Source: an uncultured Chloroflexales bacterium (lineage in GTDB: Bacteria > Chloroflexota > Chloroflexia > Chloroflexales > Chloroflexaceae). From it: DNA of 64,000 nucleotides. A program made the translations under genes and the position numbers. The notes beneath the pieces were generated by a model, which saw nothing but the letters and a program-made list of their open reading frames with translations, made no database searches and was not told where the DNA came from. Below are positions 17,089 to 24,281 of the stretch, one piece after another (the stretch's first letter is position 1; every line of letters starts with the position of its first letter). Where the stretch lies: assembly GCA_937902315.1 (NCBI GenBank), contig CALGUG010000028.1:1-64000 (forward strand), in the 5' to 3' direction.

Positions 17089-17204
17089 CATAACAAATCC
17101 GGTTGATTAGGTTCTCTTTGGCCTTCGGCAGAGTGGAACTTGTCTCTCCCTGTTTTCGTCTTTCTAGCGTTACAAGAGCGCACGTCTGTAAACAGATTTG
17201 GTAT
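17089..17204. repeat. Family B MITE-like element, copy 2
   Basis: Left end ATAACAAATCCGGTTGATTA, conserved inner text TTGGCCTTCGGCAGAGTGGAACTTG, right end AACAGATTTGGTAT. The same inner text recurs at 44570-44594 and 49492-49514, and inverted at 53430-53455. It abuts copy 3, giving a B-B-A run in the 500-bp gap after carB, which has no gene. Confidence 0.8.
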
Positions 17205-17206
17205 CA

Positions 17207-17320
17207 CACCACTTCCGGCCGATCACTTTTTAGCCTTCAGTAGAGCGAAAGTCAGCTCCTTCCCCAATGTTCGTTTTCTCACCTGACGCGGCTGCACGTC
17301 TTCAAGCGGATTTGTTATCA
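17207..17320. repeat. Family B MITE-like element, copy 3 (diverged)
   Basis: Starts CTTCCGGCCGATCA next to copy 2 and ends CAAGCGGATTTGTTATCA. The inner text TAGCCTTCAGTAGAGCGAAAG is a decayed form of TGGCCTTCGGCAGAGTGGAAC. The left terminal repeat is worn away. Confidence 0.6.
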
Positions 17321-17381
17321 TACAACTTCCCTTTGTGTTTGCGGGCGGTCGCTTCGCACAGGGCTAGCAGCCTCTTTTGCT

Positions 17382-17452
17382 GGGCAGAATGCTGGTAGCC
17401 GTAGGCGGACGCGCTAAGGAACGAATGGAGGGGAGAGATCTAGCCGCCATAG
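17382..17452 (-). repeat. Family A dispersed repeat, copy 4
   Basis: Full-length example: TGGGCAGAATGCT, core GTAGCCGTAGGCGGACGCG (17395-17413), then CTAAGGAACGAATGGAGGG and GAGATCTAGCCGCC. Its reverse complement matches copy 5 over about 60 bp. Confidence 0.9.
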
Positions 17453-17534
17453 CGCTGAAGTGAACAAGCCGATTTGCGATGATTGCAGAACGAGGAACAG
17501 GACAAGCCCATTTGCAAAGAAAGGAGCAGCGTGT

Positions 17535-18086
17535 ATGCAAGAGCACGAACTGCTCGCCTTGATTCGAGGCGGTGTGCCCACCCGGCCGTCGGTCTGGGCG
17601 GAACTGGGCGCGGGCAGCGGCAACTTCACCTTCGCACTGCGCTCTCTGCTCCCTCCTGAAGCGCAGATCTATGCCATCGACCGCGATAGAAGCGCGCTTG
17701 AGCGCCAACGCCAACGCCTGAGCCGCGAGCCTGAGGGCGCGCAATTGATCATTCAACAGGCCGACTTCAGCCAAGCGCTCGATCTTCCCGAGCTCGACGG
17801 CGTACTGATGGCCAATGCGCTCCACTTTGTGCGCGACCAACAGCGAGTGCTCGAACGGATTCACAGCTATTTGAAGCCGTCTGGCAGGCTGTTGCTGGTC
17901 GAATACGACCAACGCTTTCCGCTGCCGTGGGTGCCTTACCCGATCGCGGCCTCGCGCTTCGCCGAATTGGTGCAGTCGGCGGGTTTTGTGGCCCCTCGCT
18001 CGTTGGCTATGCGCCGCTCGCCCACACGTGGCGACGTGATGTACAGCGCCCTCGCCTATGCCAGCGCCTCAGCATTTCAACCTTAA
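17535..18086 (+). CDS. SAM-dependent class I methyltransferase
   Basis: 183 residues from the ATG at 17535, chosen because AGGAG lies eight bases upstream; 25 extra in-frame codons before it run into repeat DNA. Motif I ELGAGSGNFTFALRSLL (about 23-39), the acidic SAM-ribose strand IYAIDRDRSALE (about 45-56), motif IV LDGVLMANALHFVRDQ and the post-motif LKPSGRLLLVEYD give a Rossmann-type methyltransferase of the Methyltransf_11/25 type. The substrate is unknown. The stop is five bases before the next small gene. Confidence 0.85.
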   Translation: MQEHELLALIRGGVPTRPSVWAELGAGSGNFTFALRSLLPPEAQIYAIDRDRSALERQRQRLSREPEGAQLIIQQADFSQALDLPELDGVLMANALHFVRDQQRVLERIHSYLKPSGRLLLVEYDQRFPLPWVPYPIAASRFAELVQSAGFVAPRSLAMRRSPTRGDVMYSALAYASASAFQP

Positions 18087-18091
18087 GCACG

Positions 18092-18352
18092 ATGCAAAGC
18101 AAACGAAAACGGATTTTTATAGAATGGGGCATCGGCAACGACTGGCTGCTTTCCAGCGAGATCGAATACAGCGACGGCAGCGAAGAACGCGTGCGCGGCC
18201 TTGTCTGGCCCGAGCATGTGGTCGCGCCCTATCTACGCGTCTGGATCGGCTATGTGGTGATGGGGATCGGTCGCCAAGGTGTCTTCTTTACTCCTAAACG
18301 CCGCTGGGCCTTTAAGCTGCTCTTGGGTCTTGAAGGCTGGAATCAGGAGTAA
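18092..18352 (+). CDS. Uncharacterised 86-aa protein linked to the methyltransferase
   Basis: The ATG is five bases after the methyltransferase stop, with no separate ribosome site, so translation is probably coupled. The product is basic and aromatic (MQSKRKRIFIEWGIGNDWLL...GRQGVFFTPKRRWAFKLLLG) and has no signal peptide or full membrane helix. I do not recognise the family. The close linkage suggests shared function with the methyltransferase. Confidence 0.6.
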   Translation: MQSKRKRIFIEWGIGNDWLLSSEIEYSDGSEERVRGLVWPEHVVAPYLRVWIGYVVMGIGRQGVFFTPKRRWAFKLLLGLEGWNQE

Positions 18353-18364
18353 AGTCTGCTAGAT

Positions 18365-18450
18365 GGCGTCAACACTTTGGCGGCGACCTCTCTCGCCTCC
18401 ATTCGTTCCTTAGCGCGTCCGCCTACGGCTACCAGCATTCCGCCCCACCA
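18365..18450 (+). repeat. Family A dispersed repeat, copy 5
   Basis: GGCGGCGACCTCTCTCGCCTCCATTCGTTCCTTAGC leads into core GCGTCCGCCTACGGCTACC (18415-18433), then AGCATTCCGCCCC. It is one of the two most complete copies and fills most of the 195-bp gap before the GNAT gene. Confidence 0.9.
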
Positions 18451-18547
18451 AAGAGGCTGCTATCTGTGACGCGAGGCCACCCCGAAAACACGACAAGAGA
18501 AACGAATTTCTGATGTTTTATACCCGCTTTGTAAAGGGAGAAAAACT

Positions 18548-19072
18548 ATGTTTGAAGGTTCACGGGTACGCATTCGTCAGTTTGGCCCAAACGATTTAGA
18601 GCTAGTCGCCGAATGGGCGCTGCATCCCGAGATCGTCGCGCCCTACAACAACTTTGGGCTGGTGCCGCTCAACGATACGGCCCGTGGCTACCAGAACGGC
18701 GGTTGGATCGGGGAAGAGTACGGTCGCTTGTTGGTCGAAACACTCGAGGGCGAAGTAGTGGGCGATGTGAGCTACCACCAAACCCGCTACGGCCCGAACC
18801 GCGCCAGCGCCGTCTATAACATCGGCATCAACCTGCTGCCCTCGCAGCGCGGCAAAGGCTACGGCAGCGAGGCTCAAAAACTCTTAGCCGAATATCTCTT
18901 CAGAACCTATCCGATTATGCGGGTTGAAGCCGCCACCGACATCACCAACATTCCCGAACAGCGCTCGCTCGAAAAGGCGGGCTTCACGCGCGAGGGCGTG
19001 CTGCGCAAAGCGCAGTGGCGCGATGGCGATTGGCACGATTTGGTTCTCTACAGTAAACTACGAGGCGAATAG
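18548..19072 (+). CDS. RimJ/RimL-type GNAT acetyltransferase
   Basis: 174 residues; AAAGGGAG stands before the ATG. The pattern MFEGSRVRIRQFGPNDLELVAEWALHPEI is the usual start of the Acetyltransf_3 family. INLLPSQRGKGYGSEAQKLLAEYLF (about 96-121) is motif A, and NIPEQRSLEKAGFTREGVLRKAQWRDGDWHDLVLYS is the C-terminal signature of enzymes that acetylate protein N-termini or amines. The target is not known. It lies 46 bp before the GH32 gene and may be in the same transcript. Confidence 0.9.
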   Translation: MFEGSRVRIRQFGPNDLELVAEWALHPEIVAPYNNFGLVPLNDTARGYQNGGWIGEEYGRLLVETLEGEVVGDVSYHQTRYGPNRASAVYNIGINLLPSQRGKGYGSEAQKLLAEYLFRTYPIMRVEAATDITNIPEQRSLEKAGFTREGVLRKAQWRDGDWHDLVLYSKLRGE

Positions 19073-19118
19073 TTCTTTCCCTTCCCGCATTGCTGCGCAA
19101 ATTCAAAGGAGAAGCGAG

Positions 19119-20540
19119 ATGTCACAGAATCGACATCGGCCTCGTTACCACTTTTTGCCGCCCGCCAACTGGATGAACGACCCCAACGGCTTGATCCAGT
19201 GGCGCGGACGTTACCACATGTTCTACCAACATAACCCCTTTGCAGCGGTCTGGGGCAATATGAGCTGGGGGCACGCCGTAAGCGACGACCTTGTACACTG
19301 GCACGATCTGCCGATCGCGCTGCGGCCCGATTCCGAGGGTGTCGATACAGATGGCTGCTTCTCGGGCATTGCCGTCAACAACAACGGTGTCGCAACCATC
19401 GTCTATACGGGCGTGGTCGAGCCTGCCCAACTGGCCTGTATCGCTACCAGCACAGACGACGATCTCATTCACTGGGAGAAGCACCCCAACAATCCGGTGA
19501 TCAAAAGCACACCGCCCGATCTCGATCTGGTGGCCTATCGCGACCACTCGGTCTGGCGCGAAGATGGCATGTGGTATCAGGTGGTGGGCGCTGGCATTAA
19601 GGGCGTCGGCGGCGCGGCCCTGCTCTATCGCTCGCACGATTTGGTCGATTGGGAATACCTGCACCCGCTCTGCGTCGGCGATGTCAATCAGCGCGATCCG
19701 GTCTGGACGGGCACGATGTGGGAATGTCCGCTCTTCCTCGACTTAGGCGAAAAACACGCCCTGCTGATTTCGGCCTGGGATCACGCCACCTTCTACACCG
19801 TGTGTATGGTGGGAACCTACGCCAACAAGCGTTTTACGCCCGAGCTGACCTACAAAATCGATCTGGGCGATAACTTCTTCTATGCGCCGCAAGCCATGCG
19901 CGACGACCAAGGGCGCTGGCTGATGTGGGGTTGGTTGCAAGAAGGCCGCAGCCAAGAGGCCCAAGTCGCCGACGGCTGGTCGGGTGTGATGTCGCTGCCG
20001 CGTGTGGTGACACTGCGCCCCGACGGTCGGCTGGGCTTAGCGCCCGCGCCAGAGCTGAAAACGCTGCGCCAAGCGCCCAAGCAGTTCCATAGCCGCAGCA
20101 TCGCGCCGGGCCAGCGCAATCTGCTCGACGGGCTGCAAGGCGACTGCATCGAGCTGATCGCCGAGATCGAGGTGGGCGACGCCGAGCAGGGCGGTCTGCG
20201 CCTGCGCTGCAGCCCCGATGGCAGCGAAGAGACGCTGCTCTACTACGATCGCAACGCTGGGCAGCTTGTGCTCGACACCAGCAAGTCGAGCAGCGATCCA
20301 TCGACCGAGCGCACAAACCGTAGCGGCCCTTACCGCCCCGCAGCGGGCGAGCCGATCCGCATCCAGCTCTTTATCGACCGCTCGTGTATCGAAGCCTATG
20401 TCGACGGCTGGTGCTGTCTGACGGGCCGGATCTATCCCGCCCACGAGGAGAGCCTCGGCATCGATCTTTTCGCCCAAGGCGGCACGGCGACGCTACGCCA
20501 CCTTACCGCTTGGCCACTCAACGATATCGGTCGCCCCTAG
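19119..20540 (+). CDS. GH32 beta-fructofuranosidase (sucrose/sucrose-6-phosphate hydrolase)
   Basis: 473 residues from the ATG at 19119, with AAGGAG seven bases before; longer frames upstream overlap the GNAT gene. It carries the GH32 nucleophile motif NWMNDPNG (Asp21), the stabilising Asp142 in a variant R-D-H (usually R-D-P), and the acid/base Glu202 in MWECP. A C-terminal beta-sandwich (about 330-470, LFIDRSCIEAYVD) is typical of GH32. There is no signal peptide, so it acts inside the cell on sucrose, sucrose-6-phosphate or small fructans. No PTS or sucrose permease adjoins; the next gene is an MFS carrier. Confidence 0.92.
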   Translation: MSQNRHRPRYHFLPPANWMNDPNGLIQWRGRYHMFYQHNPFAAVWGNMSWGHAVSDDLVHWHDLPIALRPDSEGVDTDGCFSGIAVNNNGVATIVYTGVVEPAQLACIATSTDDDLIHWEKHPNNPVIKSTPPDLDLVAYRDHSVWREDGMWYQVVGAGIKGVGGAALLYRSHDLVDWEYLHPLCVGDVNQRDPVWTGTMWECPLFLDLGEKHALLISAWDHATFYTVCMVGTYANKRFTPELTYKIDLGDNFFYAPQAMRDDQGRWLMWGWLQEGRSQEAQVADGWSGVMSLPRVVTLRPDGRLGLAPAPELKTLRQAPKQFHSRSIAPGQRNLLDGLQGDCIELIAEIEVGDAEQGGLRLRCSPDGSEETLLYYDRNAGQLVLDTSKSSSDPSTERTNRSGPYRPAAGEPIRIQLFIDRSCIEAYVDGWCCLTGRIYPAHEESLGIDLFAQGGTATLRHLTAWPLNDIGRP

Positions 20541-20560
20541 AGCTATAACAAGCATACACG

Positions 20561-20590
20561 GCGCTGGGGCACTCACCTCAGCGCTCTTTT
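20561..20590 (+). terminator. Terminator of the GH32 gene
   Basis: GCGCTGGGG (20561-20569) pairs with CCTCAGCGC (20576-20584) with one G-U pair, and TCTTTT follows. It lies 20 bp after the GH32 stop, so the downstream MFS gene probably has its own promoter. Confidence 0.75.
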
Positions 20591-20686
20591 GTCGTTGCTG
20601 GGGCAAACACAGTTTCGCTGATTCGCTGTATACTGCCCTGCAACATGGATTCATCTCACAGGTCTGGTAGAGGAGTCGAGCGTCTT

Positions 20687-21901
20687 ATGTTCAAGAATTT
20701 GGTATTCCGCAACCGGCTCTACGTTTCAGTGGCGACCAGCCACTTAGCAGTAGATATGCTCAACAGTTTGGGGCCAGTGCTGCTAGCAGTCTTAGCGATT
20801 CCCTTGGCGCTCTCGAATGCCCAAATCGGTCTGGCTCTCACGCTCTATACCCTTGCAGGTGCTATCTCGCAGCCCTTCTTCGGCTGGTGGGCCGACCGTA
20901 TGGGCAAGCGTTCGGTCGCGCTCGGTGCGATCGGTGTACTTTGGACAACCGTATTCTTCATTGCTGTGGCCTTCGCAGGCACATGGGCCTTGATTCTGCC
21001 GCTGTTTGTGCTGGCTTCGTTCGGTTCGGGGCTCTTCCACCCAATCGGCACAGCGACCGCCGCAGCCGCCGCTCCTAAAAACCAAGCGGGAACGGCCACC
21101 TCGGGCTTCTTCTTCGCCGGTCAAGCTGGCCTGGCGCTCGGCCCGATCTTGGGCGGCTTGCTCTTCGGCAATGTAGGTGCCTTCGGTATTCTGCCCTTGG
21201 CGGCAGTAGCCTTTATTCCGGCCCTTTCGATGCTGTTCGCGCCGCCGCCCAGCGAAGTAGGTTCGGCTAAAAAGGCCAGCAAGATCAGCCGCTACGAAGC
21301 GACGCTCTTCGCCATCATCGCCTTTGTCGTGCTGGTGGCGGTGCGCTCTTCGATCCAAGCAGGCTACCAGTCGTTCTTGCCAAAACTCTTTGCAGATCGT
21401 AACTGGGAACCGTGGATGTACGGTTGGTTGGCGGGCACCTTTATGTTCACCGCCGCGATCGGCAATATGGCGACCGGTATCTTCGCCGACCGCTACGGCA
21501 TGCGAGCCGCCACCGTCTGGCCGCTGCTACTTAGCATCCCCAGCGGTTTGATCTGTCTCTGGGCGCCGACCGTGGCCGCCGCCTTTATCACCAGCGCCTT
21601 GGCTGGCCTCTTCATCTGCGGTCAACACAGCGTCTTGGTCTTGCACGCCCAGCGCCTGTTGCCAACCCAAAAGGGCTTTGCGTCGGGTCTGATCTTGGGC
21701 TTTACCTTCGCCACCGGAGGCTTGGGCACGTGGTTGGCGGGCATTGCGGGCGACATCTACGGTCTGCTGCCGACCATGCAGGTGCTCACTGTATTGGCGC
21801 TGCCCTGCGCGCTACTGGCGCTCACACTGCCGGGCCGCGAAGAGCCAGAAGCCAGTACCAGCGAGCAGATCGCTCCCAGCCCTGCCACAACCGGCGACTA
21901 A
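20687..21901 (+). CDS. MFS transporter of the FSR (fosmidomycin-resistance) type
   Basis: 404 residues from the ATG at 20687, with AGAGGAG upstream; a weaker ATG lies 14 codons earlier. About twelve membrane segments. SHLAVDMLNSLGPVLLAVLAIPLALSNAQIGLALT and QPFFGWWADRMGKRSVALG (motif A), followed by GSGLFHPIGTATAAAAAPKNQAGTA, are the marks of the Fsr efflux family. The cargo is not known. Between the halves is a cytoplasmic loop with GSAKKASK. It may export an antibiotic or a metabolite; no regulator adjoins. Confidence 0.85.
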   Translation: MFKNLVFRNRLYVSVATSHLAVDMLNSLGPVLLAVLAIPLALSNAQIGLALTLYTLAGAISQPFFGWWADRMGKRSVALGAIGVLWTTVFFIAVAFAGTWALILPLFVLASFGSGLFHPIGTATAAAAAPKNQAGTATSGFFFAGQAGLALGPILGGLLFGNVGAFGILPLAAVAFIPALSMLFAPPPSEVGSAKKASKISRYEATLFAIIAFVVLVAVRSSIQAGYQSFLPKLFADRNWEPWMYGWLAGTFMFTAAIGNMATGIFADRYGMRAATVWPLLLSIPSGLICLWAPTVAAAFITSALAGLFICGQHSVLVLHAQRLLPTQKGFASGLILGFTFATGGLGTWLAGIAGDIYGLLPTMQVLTVLALPCALLALTLPGREEPEASTSEQIAPSPATTGD

Positions 21902-21904
21902 GAT

Positions 21905-21966
21905 TTAGCGGAGAGGTCTTGGCCTCCCATTCGGCTTCTAGCGCGTCCGCCTTCGGCTATCAGATG
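21905..21966 (+). repeat. Family A dispersed repeat, copy 6
   Basis: Core GCGTCCGCCTTCGGCTAT (21943-21960), one base different from the consensus, joined by about 29 bp to the family C palindrome at 21990. It faces copy 7 in inverted orientation. Confidence 0.85.
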
Positions 21967-21989
21967 GGCGCACCTGCCCTCATCCCCGA

Positions 21990-22016
21990 CCCTTCTCCCG
22001 CAATGCGGGAGAAGGG
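21990..22016 (-). repeat. Family C palindrome, copy 2
   Basis: The same 27-bp palindrome as at 955-981 (arms CCCTTCTCCCGCA). In this copy the C-A composite lies in the opposite orientation: A at 21941-21960, then CTGCCCTCATCCCCGA, then the palindrome. Confidence 0.85.
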
Positions 22017-22080
22017 AGCCTGGACGCGCTCAGCCCTACTCCCACTCCCAAGCACCTATTGGCTGAGCCTATCGAAGTCA

Positions 22081-22146
22081 GCGCCTTTTCGTACCCTTCA
22101 ACAGGCGGTTCCTGAGCTTGCCAAAGGGCAGGGTACGAAAAGGCGC
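22081..22146. repeat. Perfect 16-bp inverted repeat enclosing a palindromic spacer
   Basis: GCGCCTTTTCGTACCC (22081-22096) and GGGTACGAAAAGGCGC (22131-22146) are exact complements 34 bp apart. The spacer includes CCTGAGCTTGCCAAAGGG, and GGCTGAGCCTATCGAAG lies just before the left arm. These resemble the widespread intergenic CCTGAGCTTGTCGAAGGG repeat. It lies between family A copies 6 and 7. Confidence 0.8.
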
Positions 22147-22151
22147 CGTCT

Positions 22152-22226
22152 GTTGTTGGATGGGATGTTGGTAGCCGAAGGCGGACGCGGTAAGGACCAA
22201 ATGGAAGCTAGAAACCCCGCCGCTAG
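22152..22226 (-). repeat. Family A dispersed repeat, copy 7
   Basis: TGGATGGGATGTTG, core GTAGCCGAAGGCGGACGCG (22171-22189), then GTAAGGACCAAATGGAAGCTAGAAACCCCGCCGC. It shares the T-to-C core variant (GAAGGC) with its partner copy 6, as if the two had been matched by conversion. Confidence 0.88.
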
Positions 22227-22276
22227 AGCGCGGAATGCATTAAGCGGATGAAAACAACAAAGTGGATTGAAGCATA

Positions 22277-22318
22277 CAGAAGGCGCTTGCGAGTAATTCG
22301 CAAGCGCCTTCTGTCTTT
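22277..22318 (+). terminator. Strong intrinsic terminator hairpin
   Basis: A perfect 16-bp stem (CAGAAGGCGCTTGCGA at 22277-22292 with TCGCAAGCGCCTTCTG at 22298-22313), a five-base loop and TCTTTT after it on the + strand. It lies between the end of the MFS transcript and the convergent 62-aa gene and could serve both. Confidence 0.8.
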
Positions 22319-22334
22319 TCGCGAAAGGACCGCC

Positions 22335-22523
22335 TTATGCCGATGCTCGCTTGAGCACCTCAGAGAGCGTGACCTGTTTACGTAGCGTCGACCGTCTGCC
22401 ATGCTGAGGCTTCACACGCGCCACATATTGGAGATGTTGGAGCGTAATGTTTGGATGAACAGCAGGCCGCTCTTGGATCGGATTGTATTCAGGACTGCTA
22501 TACCAGCGGCGGGGCTTTTGCAC
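22335..22523 (-). CDS. Uncharacterised 62-aa basic protein
   Basis: Read from GTG at 22523 with GGAGG eight bases before it; the longer frame from a TTG at 22553 includes this ribosome site and is less likely. The product is Arg/Gln/Pro-rich (MQKPRRWYSSPEYNPIQERP...TLQHLQYVARVKPQHGRRSTLRKQVTLSEVLKRASA), with no Cys or membrane segment. I do not recognise it. A terminator-type hairpin lies 22 bp after its stop. The good ribosome site and the lack of repeats make it more credible than other short frames here. Confidence 0.5.
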   Translation of the reverse strand: MQKPRRWYSSPEYNPIQERPAVHPNITLQHLQYVARVKPQHGRRSTLRKQVTLSEVLKRASA

Positions 22524-22959
22524 CTTGTCTCCCTCCAAGTTTCTGCGCGGCAAAACAAACGAAACCGCATCCTAAATCGACTCAACACTCACACGTTCAG
22601 GGTTGCTGCTCGCCCGTGTCGCATGGCCGTTTTGAGCAGGCCTTGGCAAAACACAAGCGGCTCGCTTCCCTCATCTTCGGCATTCCTGCTACAGAATCGA
22701 ATTCGCACATAAGCCAAAGCGACATGTCTAGCGAAACGGCAAAACTCGCATAGGCGGAGCTTTCGCCTGAGAGGTATTCGGCTTACGCTTTGCTACGAAC
22801 CAATGTCGTACTTTTGCCTTTCTGCAGCAATGGGGAGGGGTTTGGCCCCCTCCCCATTGAAAATGGATTTGTATTATAAAACGCTTCAGATCTTTGTCAA
22901 GAAACGTTTCGTTTTTTTGCCTAACGTTAAGCGCGCTTGCTCAGTACGACCTATCCGCG
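22524..22959. other. Gene-free interval after ftsZ with a strong hairpin
   Basis: No credible gene in these 436 bp; overlapping + strand frames at 22401-22753 lack ribosome sites. The hairpin CAATGGGGAGGGG/CCCCTCCCCATTG (22828-22859) stands about 100 bp after the ftsZ stop and probably ends the dcw transcript, although the T-run is poor on the - strand. GGATTTGTATTATA near 22865 resembles a lone family B end. Confidence 0.5.
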
Positions 22960-24171
22960 CTACTTATTGCGGTTACGATTGCGCAAGAAGGGCGGGATAT
23001 CGAGATCGTCGCTGCTATTGAAGGTTGGCATCGCACGTTGCGGCGCCGGAGTCACTGGTTGCGTAGCCGGACGCTGAGCTGGTGGCTGGGCCGGGGCAGC
23101 GGCAGGGCGCTGCGATGCGCTCGGCACTGAGGCGGGTGCGGCGATCGGCGATTGGGGCACGCTACTCGCCGCCGGATAAGAGCGCGTGCGCGAAGCGTTT
23201 GGGCGTGGATTCTCCGAGAAACCCGTAGCGATCAGGGTGATCTTCACTTGACCCGGAGGGAAGTCGGGATCGACAACGACACCCCAGATGATCTGGGCGT
23301 CGGGGTCGACCGAGCGTGCCACGATCTCGGCAGCTTCGTTGGCTTCCAAGAGCCCAAGGTCTTCTCCACCGGTGATGTTCATCAGCACGCCACGCGCACC
23401 ATCGATGCTGACCTCCAACAAGGGGCTAGCGATGGCTTGGTTCATGGCGTCGATCATACGGGTATCGCCCTCGCCGATACCGATCGCCATCAAGGCCGAG
23501 CCGGCCTGCGACATAATCGACTTCACGTCGGCGAAGTCAACGTTGATCAAACCGCGCTGCGTCACTAGGTCAGAGATACCTTGGATACCATGGTGCAGAA
23601 CGCTGTCGGCCATCTGGAAGGCCTGCAGCATAGTGGTGTTCTTGCTGGCCGTCTGCAAGAGGCGGTCGTTTGGCACTACGATCAAGGTATCAACGGCGCC
23701 TTTCAACTGCTCGATGCCCTGCTCGGCGCTCTTGCGGCGGTGGTTGCCCTCAAACGAGAAAGGTTTGGTCACGACACCGACCGTTAAGGCACCCAGTTCC
23801 TGAGCGATTCCGGCGATAATCGGGCTAGCACCAGTGCCGGTACCACCGCCCATACCAGCGGCGATAAAGACCATCTCGGCACCGCGCAGCACTTCGTACA
23901 ACTCTTCAGTCGTCTCTTCAGCCGCCTTCTGGCCGATCACTGGGTTGCCACCGCTACCCAAACCTTTGGTCAGCTTTTCACCGATGCGAACACGAGTAGG
24001 AGCAACAGAATGGAGCAACGCCTGTTGGTCTGTATTAACCGTAATAAATTCAACGCCTTGAACGCCTTGGTTGATCATGCGATCAACTGCATTGGAACCA
24101 CCGCCACCGACACCGACCACTTTGATAATCGCATTCGGAAAGTGATCGAAACCCATATCGAAATCAGTCAT
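22960..24171 (-). CDS. ftsZ: Cell division GTPase FtsZ
   Basis: 403 residues from the ATG at 24171; AGGAG stands seven bases before it, and the nine extra in-frame codons upstream span that site. It has IKVVGVGGGGSNAVDRMI (about 15-32), the tubulin signature GGGTGTGASP (about 100), NVDFADVKSIM and the T7-loop region. After a Pro/Ala/Gln-rich linker (about 320-385) comes the C-terminal tail LDIPPFLRNRN that binds FtsA. FtsZ polymerises with GTP into the division ring. It is the last gene of the cluster, 110 bp after ftsA. Confidence 0.98.
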   Translation of the reverse strand: MTDFDMGFDHFPNAIIKVVGVGGGGSNAVDRMINQGVQGVEFITVNTDQQALLHSVAPTRVRIGEKLTKGLGSGGNPVIGQKAAEETTEELYEVLRGAEMVFIAAGMGGGTGTGASPIIAGIAQELGALTVGVVTKPFSFEGNHRRKSAEQGIEQLKGAVDTLIVVPNDRLLQTASKNTTMLQAFQMADSVLHHGIQGISDLVTQRGLINVDFADVKSIMSQAGSALMAIGIGEGDTRMIDAMNQAIASPLLEVSIDGARGVLMNITGGEDLGLLEANEAAEIVARSVDPDAQIIWGVVVDPDFPPGQVKITLIATGFSENPRPNASRTRSYPAASSVPQSPIAAPASVPSASQRPAAAPAQPPAQRPATQPVTPAPQRAMPTFNSSDDLDIPPFLRNRNRNK

Positions 24172-24281
24172 GCTCCTGCTCCTTGTTGTGTTAGACAATA
24201 GACGACGGACAAGTGACGATGCAAATAGAATTATAAGTTAATAGATCAATCCGAGCTTATTTGCCATCGTCTGTTATCCAG

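Noticed and set aside
21730..22251. 173-aa frame overlapping the MFS gene end and repeats
   Set aside because: Its first half is out-of-frame MFS sequence and its second half is repeat DNA.
22401..22753. Two overlapping + strand frames of about 100 aa
   Set aside because: No ribosome sites, unlikely composition, and one overlaps the better-supported - strand 62-aa gene.
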